A DNA stretch of 62,372 nucleotides from Flavobacteriaceae bacterium (GTDB taxonomy: Bacteria > Bacteroidota > Bacteroidia > Flavobacteriales > Flavobacteriaceae): positions 1 to 62,372 of the forward strand of contig JALRBW010000049.1 in the NCBI GenBank assembly GCA_023257625.1, read 5' to 3'. Positions 36,168 to 44,926 of this stretch are shown in pieces. How positions within the stretch are numbered: the stretch's first letter is position 1; the number at the start of each line of letters is the position of its first letter. Below the pieces are notes generated by a model, which searched no databases, was not told the origin of the DNA, and worked only from the letters and a program-made list of their open reading frames with translations. The position numbers were made by a program, and so were the translations under genes.

Positions 36168-37665
36168 CTGTAATTAAAAATTGATCCAGAACATCCGCTA
36201 TTTTTCGATTGTCTGAAACCCGAGGGACTTTATTTTGTCCCCCTAATTTTCCCTCTTGTTTCATGTAAGCATTAAAACCGTCCTTTTGAACTAAACGGAT
36301 TTTAAGGGGTTGCAAAACTTTACCTACAATTAAATCAGCATAATAAATATTTTTATTTTGCATGGCCTTGTCAACTTTTAAAGCGAAAGAATTCAAGTCT
36401 TTCGGGGAGGTGTCAAATTCAATATACCATTCATGAAAAGGGAGCCCCGTTGTTGGGTTAACTTGGGGGGCAACTGTAAATTCTCTAATTAAAACAGGTT
36501 CCGTTTCTGTTTCTACCGCTTGTTGAATGGCTTCTTCTACCTCACTTACTATTACGTGTTCACCAAAAGCTGAGATGAAATGCTTAATACGACCAGTCAC
36601 TCTAATTTTAAATGGCGCTTTAGAAGTAAATTGTATGGTGTCGCCAATATTGTAGCGCCACAGTCCTGCTGTACTAGAAATAATCATAACGTAATGTATT
36701 CCTAATTCTACCTCTTCAAGACTATGAATAGTGGGCGCTGAATCAAAAAAAGTATCTGCTTTTACAAATTCATAGAAAATGCCATGATCAAGAAGTAATA
36801 ATAGGCCAGGGTTATTTTGATCATTCTGATAGGCAAAAAAGCCTTCTGAGGCAGGATAAAATTCAATACTGTCTGGAGAACGTCCAATAAGTTTATTAAA
36901 AATAGCTCGATATGGTTCGAAATTTACCCCCCCATAAACAAATAAAGAAAAATTAGGGAAAAGTTTTCCAACTGGTTTTCCTGATGCTTTGTTTAATCGT
37001 TCAAAATACATTTGAACCCACGATGGAATTCCTCCAATTAAAGTCATGTTTTGATTGCGTGTTTCTTCAACAATTGCGTCTACTTTTGTTTCCCAGTCTT
37101 CAATACAATTGGTTTCCCAACTAGGTAATCTATTTTTTTGAAGGTATGAAGGCACATAATGGGCTACTATCCCTGAAAGCCTCCCTAAGGCAACTCCATT
37201 TTTATCTTCTAAAACTGGACTCCCTTGTAGAAAAATGTGTTTTCCGTTCAGCAAACTCGTGTTTTTTGTTGTATGAATGTAATTAAGTAATGCTTCTCTA
37301 GCTGCTCTTATATGCTGAGGCATGGAGTCTACAGTAATGGGTACATATTTTGCTCCAGAAGTTGTGCCACTTGACTTGGCATAGTATTTAGGCCTTCCGG
37401 GCCATAAAATATCTTTTTCTCCCTTCAGCACTCGGTCTAAATAGGGCCGCAATCCTTCATAATCACGAATGGGAATAGAGGCTTGAAAACTTTTCAAGTC
37501 AGTAATTTTATTGAAATTATGGTCTATCCCAAAAATGGTCTTTTGACCTTTATGAAGTAATTGTTCAAGGGTCTTATTCTGAGCTTTATAAGGTCTTTCA
37601 ATCCATTTTTTGTTGATCCTATGGACCCATGCGGCATAGAGTTTTGCCCCAAATGCTTTTATCAT
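36157..37665 (-). CDS. GH3 family acyl-adenylating protein
   Basis: A 502-residue protein of the GH3 (auxin-responsive promoter-like) family within the ANL superfamily. Visible are YYAKSSGTTSGAKYVPIT (P-loop-like ATP motif, about 110), the central SIEFYPASEGFFAYQ and WRYNIGDTIQFTSKAPFKIRVTGRIKHFISAFGEHV near the C-terminal domain. Plant GH3 enzymes join acyl acids to amino acids; the bacterial substrate is unknown. It overlaps both flanking genes (4 bp with the M23 gene, 11 bp with the glycosyltransferase), so it is in the same operon. Confidence 0.88.
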   Translation of the reverse strand: MIKAFGAKLYAAWVHRINKKWIERPYKAQNKTLEQLLHKGQKTIFGIDHNFNKITDLKSFQASIPIRDYEGLRPYLDRVLKGEKDILWPGRPKYYAKSSGTTSGAKYVPITVDSMPQHIRAAREALLNYIHTTKNTSLLNGKHIFLQGSPVLEDKNGVALGRLSGIVAHYVPSYLQKNRLPSWETNCIEDWETKVDAIVEETRNQNMTLIGGIPSWVQMYFERLNKASGKPVGKLFPNFSLFVYGGVNFEPYRAIFNKLIGRSPDSIEFYPASEGFFAYQNDQNNPGLLLLLDHGIFYEFVKADTFFDSAPTIHSLEEVELGIHYVMIISSTAGLWRYNIGDTIQFTSKAPFKIRVTGRIKHFISAFGEHVIVSEVEEAIQQAVETETEPVLIREFTVAPQVNPTTGLPFHEWYIEFDTSPKDLNSFALKVDKAMQNKNIYYADLIVGKVLQPLKIRLVQKDGFNAYMKQEGKLGGQNKVPRVSDNRKIADVLDQFLITDEK

Positions 37666-38537
37666 GGTTGGGTGAAATTAAAAAAGTTCTCGGGGTTCAT
37701 TGGGTAACCTTCTATCCAGAGTTCAAAATGAAGATGAAACCCTGTACTTAGCTCTCCTGTATTCCCCGCGCTTGCTATTACTTCTCCTGCCAAAACGGAT
37801 TCGCCTTGCGATTTAGTTAAGGATGCGTTGTGTTTATACACTGAAAGCACTCCAAAAGAATGTTCAATAATAATTACAAATCCTGTTTGTGCCGTCCATT
37901 CTGAAAAAATTACTGTCCCATCTGCAATAGATTTGATGGGTGTGTTTTGTTTTAGAACAATATCTACTGCAAAATGATTTTCTTCCGTATTAAAACCTTG
38001 TGAAATAGGGCCGAGGGCAGGGGGAAGCAAAAGATCATTTAATTCAAGCTCTGACGATATGTTTGGGTTGAATTTTTCTTGTTGTGCTACAAAAGCACGA
38101 AGAAGAGAGTCTTCAGGGACGATGGAAACGGGTTCATTATTATTTTGCTCGTTCTCGTTTAAACCTAAATCAGAGGTTTCAGGATCTTGATAGTCAATAT
38201 CTTCCGCAAAAACAGACCTAACTGCATTTAGGTATTGAAGGTTTTGATTGTAAATCTCAATTAATGAATCCGTTACAAATATGTTTTGTGTCGCTTTTTT
38301 CCGTAATTCATTAGAATCGTAGCCAGGAATGTACTCTTTCATTGGAGTATATGCAATAAGGGCAAATATACCTGCAGTCAGTGTTGCAAGAATAAAAATT
38401 GAAAGTAAAAATATTCCAATTCTTGAAATACGAAGTTGAATTTGTTCTTCAAAGGTATCTTCATTCACAATTACCATCCGGTAGGGATTGAAGAGAATTT
38501 TGTGTAGACTTTTTTTCTTTTTTTCTTGAGTTTCCAT
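37662..38537 (-). CDS. M23 family peptidoglycan endopeptidase
   Basis: A 291-residue protein with a cytoplasmic basic N-terminus, one membrane helix (about 38-62), a linker and a C-terminal LytM domain (about 170-291). Catalytic zinc ligands are intact: HFAVDIV (HxxxD) and HLHFELW (HxH). It should cut peptidoglycan cross-links in the periplasm, unlike the degenerate EnvC-like protein in this window. It diverges from tatA. Confidence 0.9.
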   Translation of the reverse strand: METQEKKKKSLHKILFNPYRMVIVNEDTFEEQIQLRISRIGIFLLSIFILATLTAGIFALIAYTPMKEYIPGYDSNELRKKATQNIFVTDSLIEIYNQNLQYLNAVRSVFAEDIDYQDPETSDLGLNENEQNNNEPVSIVPEDSLLRAFVAQQEKFNPNISSELELNDLLLPPALGPISQGFNTEENHFAVDIVLKQNTPIKSIADGTVIFSEWTAQTGFVIIIEHSFGVLSVYKHNASLTKSQGESVLAGEVIASAGNTGELSTGFHLHFELWIEGYPMNPENFFNFTQP

Positions 38538-38543
38538 GGCCTA

Positions 38544-38551
38544 CAAAGATA
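38544..38551 (-). promoter_or_regulatory. -7 box of the M23-GH3-glycosyltransferase operon
   Basis: Minus-strand TATCTTTG (38551 down to 38544) matches TAnnTTTG and ends only 6 nt before the ATG at 38537, so the message would be almost leaderless. Confidence 0.45.
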
Positions 38552-38615
38552 CGGATAAGTTTAGCGGACTAAAATACACTTTATTTTTTCCTATTAGCGA
38601 AACTAAATAATTCTG

Positions 38616-38623
38616 TACATTTG
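38616..38623 (+). promoter_or_regulatory. -7 box of tatA
   Basis: TACATTTG fits TAnnTTTG, ending 19 nt before the tatA ATG. No clear TTG at the right distance upstream. Confidence 0.4.
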
Positions 38624-38642
38624 TTATAAATAAGATAACATC

Positions 38643-38834
38643 ATGTTTACATTAATTTTTCTTGGTATGATAGGTGGCCCTCAAATAATATTAATAATTG
38701 CTGTTGTGCTTTTACTTTTTGGTGGACGAAAAATTCCTGAATTAATGAGAGGATTAGGAAGTGGGATAAAAGAATTTAAAAACGCAACCAAAGAGGATGC
38801 CCCTTCTGATAAAAAAGAAAAGCTAGAAAAATAA
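38643..38834 (+). CDS. tatA: Twin-arginine translocase subunit TatA/TatE
   Basis: A 63-residue protein: a membrane helix ([30 protein letters not shown]) followed by the amphipathic helix [13 protein letters not shown] and a charged tail. The FGxxKxPEL hinge is typical of TatA. It forms the pore that exports folded proteins with twin-arginine signals; tatC is not in the window. 3 bp separates it from the convergent DUF4837 gene. Confidence 0.93.
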   Translation: MFTLIFLGMIGGPQIILIIAVVLLLFGGRKIPELMRGLGSGIKEFKNATKEDAPSDKKEKLEK

Positions 38835-38837
38835 GTA

Positions 38838-39809
38838 TCATAACTCTTGTTTGAGCGTACTAATAATTGTGTTTAGCTCAAACATATATTCTCTTTTACT
38901 TTCTGAGGGTGCGAAGGCAAAGCCTTCTATAACCATCCATTGATTTCTAATAGTGTCTTTTACCATGTAATTGACAAATGGCCCTGCCATAAAGTCATTT
39001 GCAACTTCCCAAGTCCCTTTAGTAAGATAGCTTGTTTTTCCATCCAGTTCTGTTTTATAATAGTATGGCAAAAAGGCTTTTTCTGTTATTAAATAACTCC
39101 CCTCCAAGCGGCCCGGAACATAAACTTTACCTATCGAATCTCTAATCTCGGGAATGCGTTGTGACAGATTTCCTTCCAATGCTCCTTCTGGCAACGTGTA
39201 GGCAATTATATTTAAATGCCCTTTCAAAATGGGTTTTTGAATCCAAACAAAATTGGTGGTGTCTTTTAAGGTATTATAAGCAGTAGGATAAGTTAAGGAA
39301 TATCCAAATCTTGTTTGAAGTGTAGTTTCGTTTGATAATGATTTATTGATTCGTCTTAGTTTTTCTTTCCGTTCATTTTCCGCAAATGTTTGCCGAACTA
39401 ATTTTTCATTTTCTTCAAAATAAAATGTTTGTATTTCCTCATCATTCCCTGATACTACTGCCAAAATCTGAGGTCTCGCAAATTGATTTTGTGCAAGTTG
39501 AAATTGAGCAATAGTGTCGTTTCTAAACCAAAGAATGTTTCTACTTTGTCTTGCAAATCCAGTAAAGGCTTTGGGTGGCATATAGATCAACGTATATTGA
39601 GGCTCATCTATTGGAAGCCCTTCATAAACTTGTTCAAGATTATTTCTAACTGTAGATCCTAAGGCTCCATTCCAGTCCTTTTCAGGCATAACAATTGTCA
39701 CGTGATTTAAATTTCCGCTTGATTCCGGAACAAAAGCATTGTTTTTTGAAATACTGTTTGAACAGGAGAATATAAGTATAGAGATAAGAGAAAGGAGTTT
39801 AGCTTTCAT
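38838..39809 (-). CDS. DUF4837 family lipoprotein
   Basis: A 323-residue protein with the lipoprotein signal SLISILIFSCSNS (Cys near 16). The body contains VTIVMPEKDWNGALGSTVRNNLEQVYEGLPIDEPQY and the YGYxL-like strand RFGYSLTYPTAYN, which fit DUF4837, a Bacteroidota envelope family of unknown role. It follows pgk by 2 bp on the same strand and is convergent with tatA. Confidence 0.78.
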   Translation of the reverse strand: MKAKLLSLISILIFSCSNSISKNNAFVPESSGNLNHVTIVMPEKDWNGALGSTVRNNLEQVYEGLPIDEPQYTLIYMPPKAFTGFARQSRNILWFRNDTIAQFQLAQNQFARPQILAVVSGNDEEIQTFYFEENEKLVRQTFAENERKEKLRRINKSLSNETTLQTRFGYSLTYPTAYNTLKDTTNFVWIQKPILKGHLNIIAYTLPEGALEGNLSQRIPEIRDSIGKVYVPGRLEGSYLITEKAFLPYYYKTELDGKTSYLTKGTWEVANDFMAGPFVNYMVKDTIRNQWMVIEGFAFAPSESKREYMFELNTIISTLKQEL

Positions 39810-39811
39810 TT

Positions 39812-40999
39812 TTATTCTTGTAAAGCTTCAATGCCTGGTAATGATTTCCCCTCAAGGCTTTCAAGCATTGCTCCGCCACCTGTACTAATGTAACTCATTT
39901 TAGGCGCCAAGCCGAATTGCTTAACCGCTGCAACAGAATCGCCTCCGCCAACAAGTGAAAAAGCGCCTTTTTTGGTTGCTTCACCTATAGACTCTCCAAT
40001 AGCAATGGTGCCTTGAGCAAAAGAAGGAAACTCAAATACCCCCAAAGGACCGTTCCATAAAATTGTTTTGCATTCTAAAACGAGATTGTGAAATTGTTTT
40101 ATGCTTTTTGGTCCTGCATCCATCGCTTCCCAGCCATCTGGAATTTTCATTACATTAAATACTTTTTGCTCTGCCTCATTACTAAAGGAATTGCCCGCAA
40201 CAACATCTGTGGGAAGGTGAATTTTTACTCCTTTTTTCTTTGCCTTTTCTAATAGAGACAATGCATAATCACAATACTCTGGCTCACAAATTGAATTTCC
40301 TACAGATCCTCCTAGTGCTTTGGTGAACGTATAAACCATTCCTCCACCGATAAGTAAGTGATTGACTTTTTCTAAAAGACTTTCTATAATTGTTATTTTT
40401 GTTGAAACTTTTGCCCCTCCAATGATTGCCAATATAGGGGTTGCTCCTGTTTTCATTACTTTTTCAATTGCTAAAACCTCTTTTTCAAGCAGTGCCCCAA
40501 AACATTTTTTTTCATTAAAAAATTGAGCCATAATTGTTGTGGAAGCATGTGCGCGGTGGGCTGTTCCAAAAGCATCATTTACGTATATTGTTCCTAGTTG
40601 TGCTAATTGTTTAGAAAAAAGCAGATCGCCTTCTGTTTCCTCCTCATGAAAGCGTAAGTTTTCCATTAGTAACACTTCGCCTGGATTTAAATTTGCAGCT
40701 TTTTTTTCAGCTGCTTGACCGACTGTTGTTGAGCAAAATTGAACTGGTGTTTTTAATGCGTCTGAAACTGTGGTTACAATTTTTTGTAGTGATTGACTAG
40801 GGTCAATACCCTTTGGACGTCCTAAATGAGATAATAAAACACAACTCCCTCCTTGAGCGCGGATATAATCGATAGTCGGTTTTGCAGCTTCAATACGGGT
40901 TCGGTCGGTAACTTCTCCTTTATCATTAAGAGGGACATTAAAATCAACGCGAATTACCGCACGTTGGTTGGCAAAAGAAATATCTTTAAGTGTGCGCAT
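39812..40999 (-). CDS. pgk: Phosphoglycerate kinase
   Basis: A 395-residue glycolytic enzyme with RVDFNVPLND at the N-terminus, LLSHLGRPKG, FHEEETEGD, AFGTAHRAHAST, ILAIIGGAKVSTKI, WNGPLGVFEF and the C-terminal GGGDSVAAVKQFG and STGGGAMLESLEG. It transfers phosphate from 1,3-bisphosphoglycerate to ADP. DUF4837 is probably cotranscribed. Confidence 0.98.
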   Translation of the reverse strand: MRTLKDISFANQRAVIRVDFNVPLNDKGEVTDRTRIEAAKPTIDYIRAQGGSCVLLSHLGRPKGIDPSQSLQKIVTTVSDALKTPVQFCSTTVGQAAEKKAANLNPGEVLLMENLRFHEEETEGDLLFSKQLAQLGTIYVNDAFGTAHRAHASTTIMAQFFNEKKCFGALLEKEVLAIEKVMKTGATPILAIIGGAKVSTKITIIESLLEKVNHLLIGGGMVYTFTKALGGSVGNSICEPEYCDYALSLLEKAKKKGVKIHLPTDVVAGNSFSNEAEQKVFNVMKIPDGWEAMDAGPKSIKQFHNLVLECKTILWNGPLGVFEFPSFAQGTIAIGESIGEATKKGAFSLVGGGDSVAAVKQFGLAPKMSYISTGGGAMLESLEGKSLPGIEALQE

Positions 41000-41015
41000 G
41001 TATGAAAAATTTTTT

Positions 41016-41045
41016 CAAAAATACGACAATGGTTGACCCTATCAA
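41016..41045 (-). promoter_or_regulatory. Putative promoter of pgk
   Basis: Minus-strand TTG (41045-41043), a 19-nt spacer and TATTTTTG (41023-41016) match the Bacteroidota consensus. The box ends 16 nt before the pgk ATG. Confidence 0.6.
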
Positions 41046-41075
41046 GGAAATTTTAAAAGAACTATTGTTCCCGTT

Positions 41076-41103
41076 TTGAGATATGAGAAGAACTGTATCT
41101 TTA
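41076..41103 (+). promoter_or_regulatory. Putative promoter of holB
   Basis: TTG (41076-41078), 17-nt spacer, TATCTTTA (41096-41103). The ATG begins 4 nt after the box, so transcription probably starts at or next to the start codon. Confidence 0.5.
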
Positions 41104-41107
41104 TACT

Positions 41108-42202
41108 ATGAATTGGGAAGGCATAATTGGGCAAAAGCAATTAATTGTACAGCTGGAAAAACTTATCCAAACAAACCAAGTTCCCCACGCACAACTTATA
41201 AGTGGTCCTTTTGGATATGGTATGCTTTCAATCGCCCTATCGTTTAGTAAAAATCTATTGTCCTTTGGAGCCCATGAAGCTCACCACTCATATTTAGCAG
41301 ATTTACATTTTATCTACCCTGTTGTAAAAAAAGGGACTGAAAAACATGCCTATTCAAGTGATTATGCCACCGAATGGGATTCTTTTATTAAGAAATCTCC
41401 ATATGGAAACTATACTGATTGGTTTGAGTCAATTGGTGCTGGAAATAAACAAGGGCTCATAGGGGTTGCAGAAATTGAGAAGTTACATCAAAAAATGCAA
41501 CTAAAGTCTTTTGATGGGAATGGAAAAGTATGTATCCTATGGGGTGCAGAAAAAATGAATTCTTCTGCAGCTAACTCCTTTTTAAAGCTTTTAGAAGAGC
41601 CCCCAAAAAACACCTTTTTTATTCTTTTAGTAGAAGATAATGAACAGGTTTTACCAACCGTTCATTCACGTTGCCAAACTTTTGCTTTAGGACCCATTGA
41701 ACATCAGGTTTTGCTAGAAAAAATCCCTCCCACTTTTGCAGGAAATAAAGATCAACTAGTATCCCTTGCAAATGGAGATTATGCAAGACTTCTCCGCTTA
41801 CTTTCTGAAGAGGGTGTTGGTGCTTATGAAGCATTATTGGTTGAAGGATTAAGAACTGCCTTTAAGGCTCGAGGAAATAAAAGGGTGGTCTTGTCTTTAA
41901 TGGAATGGGCTCAAAAAATATGTGTCCTCGGTCGTGAAGAACAAAAGGATTTTTTAGCCTTTTCTATTCAATTTTTTAGAGATGCTTTTTTAACAAATTA
42001 TGCTCTTGATAAAATCATCCATTTTAAAGCTGAAACAGATTTTGACCTTACAAAATTTTCTCCATATGTTAATACAAATAATATAAGACCCTTAGTTCAA
42101 TTATTTGAGGACGCGTATCGTTATATTCAAGGAAATGCAAATGCAAAAATGGTGTTCACTGATTTAAGTCTACAGATATCAAGACTTATCAATTCAAAAT
42201 GA
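41108..42202 (+). CDS. holB: DNA polymerase III delta' subunit (HolB-like)
   Basis: A 364-residue clamp-loader-type AAA+ protein: IIGQKQLIVQLEKLIQTNQVPHAQLISGPFGYGM at the start (Walker A degenerate, as usual for delta'), WGAEKMNSSAANSFLKLLEEPPKNTFFILLVED (sensor/SRC region) and VHSRCQTF. It helps load the beta clamp. The end overlaps the convergent methyltransferase gene by 9 bp. Confidence 0.9.
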   Translation: MNWEGIIGQKQLIVQLEKLIQTNQVPHAQLISGPFGYGMLSIALSFSKNLLSFGAHEAHHSYLADLHFIYPVVKKGTEKHAYSSDYATEWDSFIKKSPYGNYTDWFESIGAGNKQGLIGVAEIEKLHQKMQLKSFDGNGKVCILWGAEKMNSSAANSFLKLLEEPPKNTFFILLVEDNEQVLPTVHSRCQTFALGPIEHQVLLEKIPPTFAGNKDQLVSLANGDYARLLRLLSEEGVGAYEALLVEGLRTAFKARGNKRVVLSLMEWAQKICVLGREEQKDFLAFSIQFFRDAFLTNYALDKIIHFKAETDFDLTKFSPYVNTNNIRPLVQLFEDAYRYIQGNANAKMVFTDLSLQISRLINSK

Positions 42203-43030
42203 TTTTTTAAAAACAAAAATTAGAGATGAAAACTTCTTGTTATAAACAGATTTAAGCGTAAAATAAACACCTTTAATAAAACCAATAAGTACGGATAAAT
42301 TTGTCCCTTTTGCCCTTTCAGATAAATAACTAATATAAAATGCATCTAGCCAAAGCGGTTTTTGGGAAATACATTCAAAACCATGGATTTTTGCCAACTT
42401 TTTTAAACCATGGGGTGTAAAATGCCATAAGTGTCGTGGGACATCTAAAGCAGCCCAATCTGAAGCATAATGTCTTGCGTCATTACTTTCCCAATTGGGG
42501 ACTGCAATTATCAACTTTCCGGAAGTGTCTAAAAGTGTATTTAACGATTTAAAAACATAGTTAAGGTTGGGAAGGTGTTCTAAAACGTGCCAAAGGGTGA
42601 TTAGTGAATACTTTCTTTCTTTGGGCACGTTACTTATTGATTTATAATGTGTTATGTTGATTGTATGTTTTACTGCCTCATTATAAGGTTCAACAACCTC
42701 AATTTGAAAGCCTTTTTTTTTCATAAATTTTGCAAAGGTGCCTGTTCCGGCACCAATGTCTAATATTATTCCCGATGAGTAATATAAACGTATAAGCTTC
42801 CATTTCCTGAATAACATTATATGTTGAAAAACTCTATAAACTCTATCAATTAAAGTCTTATGATAAATTTTATGAGAATCATATTCTTTAGAATTGTAAT
42901 AAGACTCTAAGGGTAGATTTGAAGAAACATCTGTTTGGGCTAATCCTCTTTCTTCATCCCAATAAATTGAAAATTCTTTTTTTGAGACCAAATGGTCTTT
43001 AGCTTTGAAAACTAAAGTTTTTCCTTTCAT
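42194..43030 (-). CDS. Class I SAM-dependent methyltransferase
   Basis: A 278-residue protein with the SAM-binding GILDIGAGTGTFAKFMKKKG (about 89-108), an acidic VVEPYN, and the LWHVLEHLPN motif typical of the Methyltransf_23/11 group. An N-terminal extension (about 1-60) and C-terminal hydrophobic region differ from the minimal fold. Related proteins in flavobacteria act on glycans, lipids or quinones; the substrate is not predictable. A parS site lies directly upstream of its start. Confidence 0.8.
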   Translation of the reverse strand: MKGKTLVFKAKDHLVSKKEFSIYWDEERGLAQTDVSSNLPLESYYNSKEYDSHKIYHKTLIDRVYRVFQHIMLFRKWKLIRLYYSSGIILDIGAGTGTFAKFMKKKGFQIEVVEPYNEAVKHTINITHYKSISNVPKERKYSLITLWHVLEHLPNLNYVFKSLNTLLDTSGKLIIAVPNWESNDARHYASDWAALDVPRHLWHFTPHGLKKLAKIHGFECISQKPLWLDAFYISYLSERAKGTNLSVLIGFIKGVYFTLKSVYNKKFSSLIFVFKKSF

Positions 43031-43032
43031 AG

Positions 43033-43048
43033 TGTTCCACGTGAAACA
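43033..43048. other. parS site (ParB-binding centromere), copy 1
   Basis: TGTTCCACGTGAAACA is an exact match to the bacterial parS consensus TGTTNCACGTGAAACA bound by ParB/Spo0J. It sits in the 24-bp gap between the mnmG stop and the methyltransferase start. ParA and ParB are not encoded in this window. Confidence 0.88.
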
Positions 43049-43054
43049 ATTCTT

Positions 43055-44926
43055 TTAGCGTCCCATTGCAACTAACAAAACGCTAATATCACTAGGATTA
43101 ATTCCGCTAATTCTAGAAGCTTGAGCAAGAGTTGATGGACGTATCTGATCTAATTTTTCTTTAGCTTCATAGGATAAAGAAGCCAAACAATCAAAATTAA
43201 AACCTTTAGGAATTTTGATGTTTTCTAAACGTTTTAACTTGTCTGCGTTTTTGCGCTCTTTATCTATGTATCCCGCATATTTAATTTCAATTTCAGCTTG
43301 TTCAAAAGCTTCATCTGTTATGCTGTTATCTAACAAATACTGATGTAATTCATGCTGCATAAAAATATCAGATCGATTAATGCTAGGGCGAGCTAGTAAT
43401 TTAGAAAACTTGTCTGTTTGTTTTACGGTTTGTTCGTTTTTAGATAACAATAGAGCGTTGGTTTTCTCAAGGTTAAAACTTGTGTTTTGTAAAAACTGAA
43501 CTAAGTTGATTCTTTGTCTGTTTTTATTTTCCACTTGGCGAAGTCTTTCATCATCTGCTAAGCCTAATGTGTGTGAAATTGGTGTTAATCTTTCGTCTGC
43601 ATTGTCTTGTCGTAATAAGGTTCGATATTCTGCTCTTGACGTAAACATTCTGTATGGTTCTTTTGTGCCCTTTAAAATTAGATCGTCAATTAAAACGCCT
43701 ATATATGCTTCTTCTCTGCCTAAAACAAAAGGGGCTTTCTCTGTACATTTTAAATGAGCATTGATTCCCGCCATGATTCCTTGTGCTGCAGCTTCTTCAT
43801 AACCTGTTGTTCCATTTATTTGACCTGCAAAAAATAGGTTTTTGATTGACTTTGTCTCTAGGTTATGATACAATTGTGTGGGCGGAAAATAATCGTATTC
43901 TATGGCATATCCAGGCCTGAAGAATTTTACGTTTTCAAAACCCTTAACCTTTTTAAGAGCGCGGTATTGAATATCGTCTGGAAGAGAAGTAGAAAATCCA
44001 TTTACATATACTTCAACCGTATTCCAACCCTCAGGTTCTACAAAAATTTGATGTTGTGATTTATCGCTAAAACGATTGATTTTATCTTCAATAGAGGGGC
44101 AATACCTTGGTCCTGTGCTTTGAATTGAACCATTAAACATTGGGGAACGATCAAATCCGGATCGTAATATATCATGTACTTCATCACTTGTGTGGGTAAT
44201 GTGGCAGCTTCTTTGTTTCTTTAAAGGTAATGTATGAGAGGAGTATGAAAATTTACTTGGGCTTTCGTCTCCGGGCTGCTCTTCCATTTTAGTGTAATCT
44301 AATGACCGGCCATCAACACGAGGCGGTGTTCCTGTTTTCATTCGGCCAGACTCAAAGCCATGGTTCAATAAAGATTGTGTTAACCCTATGGCTGCTTTTT
44401 CACCTGCTCTTCCTCCTCCAAAATTCTTTTCGCCAATATGGATTAAGCCATTTAAAAAAGTTCCATTAGTCAATATTACTGTTTTACTATAAATTTTTAA
44501 ACCTAATGATGTTACAACACCAACTATTGTTTGCTTTTCTACAAGAACATCAACAATCATTTCTTGATAAAAATCAAGGTTTTGTGTTTCTTCTAACATC
44601 TGCCGCCACTCAAGAGTAAAAAGGCTCCTGTCAGATTGCACTCTGGGGCTCCACATCGCGGGACCCTTTGATTTGTTTAGCATTTTAAATTGAATTGCCG
44701 AACGGTCAGAAACTATGCCGCTATATCCTCCCAAGGCATCTATCTCTCGTATAATTTGTCCCTTGGCAATTCCCCCCATAGCTGGATTACACGACATTTG
44801 TGCCACGTTTTGTAAATTCATTGTGACTAAAAGTGTTTTAGACCCCATGTTGGCGGCGGCAGCGGCGGCTTCACAGCCTGCGTGACCCGCTCCTACAACA
44901 ATTACATCGTATTTTGATTCAAACAT
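43055..44926 (-). CDS. mnmG: tRNA uridine-5-carboxymethylaminomethyl modification enzyme MnmG
   Basis: A 623-residue FAD protein with the dinucleotide-binding VVGAGHAGCEAAAAAANMG at 10-28, signatures GGIAKGQIIREIDALGG and GRAGEKAAIGLTQSL, RMKTGTPPR, and the C-terminal helical domain that binds MnmE (KIPKGFNFDCLASLSYEAKEKLDQIRPSTLAQASRISGINPSDISVLLV). With MnmE it modifies the wobble uridine of several tRNAs. The start overlaps ybeY by 8 bp. Its two ends are flanked by parS sites. Confidence 0.98.
   Translation of the reverse strand: MFESKYDVIVVGAGHAGCEAAAAAANMGSKTLLVTMNLQNVAQMSCNPAMGGIAKGQIIREIDALGGYSGIVSDRSAIQFKMLNKSKGPAMWSPRVQSDRSLFTLEWRQMLEETQNLDFYQEMIVDVLVEKQTIVGVVTSLGLKIYSKTVILTNGTFLNGLIHIGEKNFGGGRAGEKAAIGLTQSLLNHGFESGRMKTGTPPRVDGRSLDYTKMEEQPGDESPSKFSYSSHTLPLKKQRSCHITHTSDEVHDILRSGFDRSPMFNGSIQSTGPRYCPSIEDKINRFSDKSQHQIFVEPEGWNTVEVYVNGFSTSLPDDIQYRALKKVKGFENVKFFRPGYAIEYDYFPPTQLYHNLETKSIKNLFFAGQINGTTGYEEAAAQGIMAGINAHLKCTEKAPFVLGREEAYIGVLIDDLILKGTKEPYRMFTSRAEYRTLLRQDNADERLTPISHTLGLADDERLRQVENKNRQRINLVQFLQNTSFNLEKTNALLLSKNEQTVKQTDKFSKLLARPSINRSDIFMQHELHQYLLDNSITDEAFEQAEIEIKYAGYIDKERKNADKLKRLENIKIPKGFNFDCLASLSYEAKEKLDQIRPSTLAQASRISGINPSDISVLLVAMGR

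Noticed and set aside
39696-39708. GTCACGTGATT in DUF4837, partial parS match
   Set aside because: Only the central CACGTG and a neighbouring base fit, which is expected by chance.
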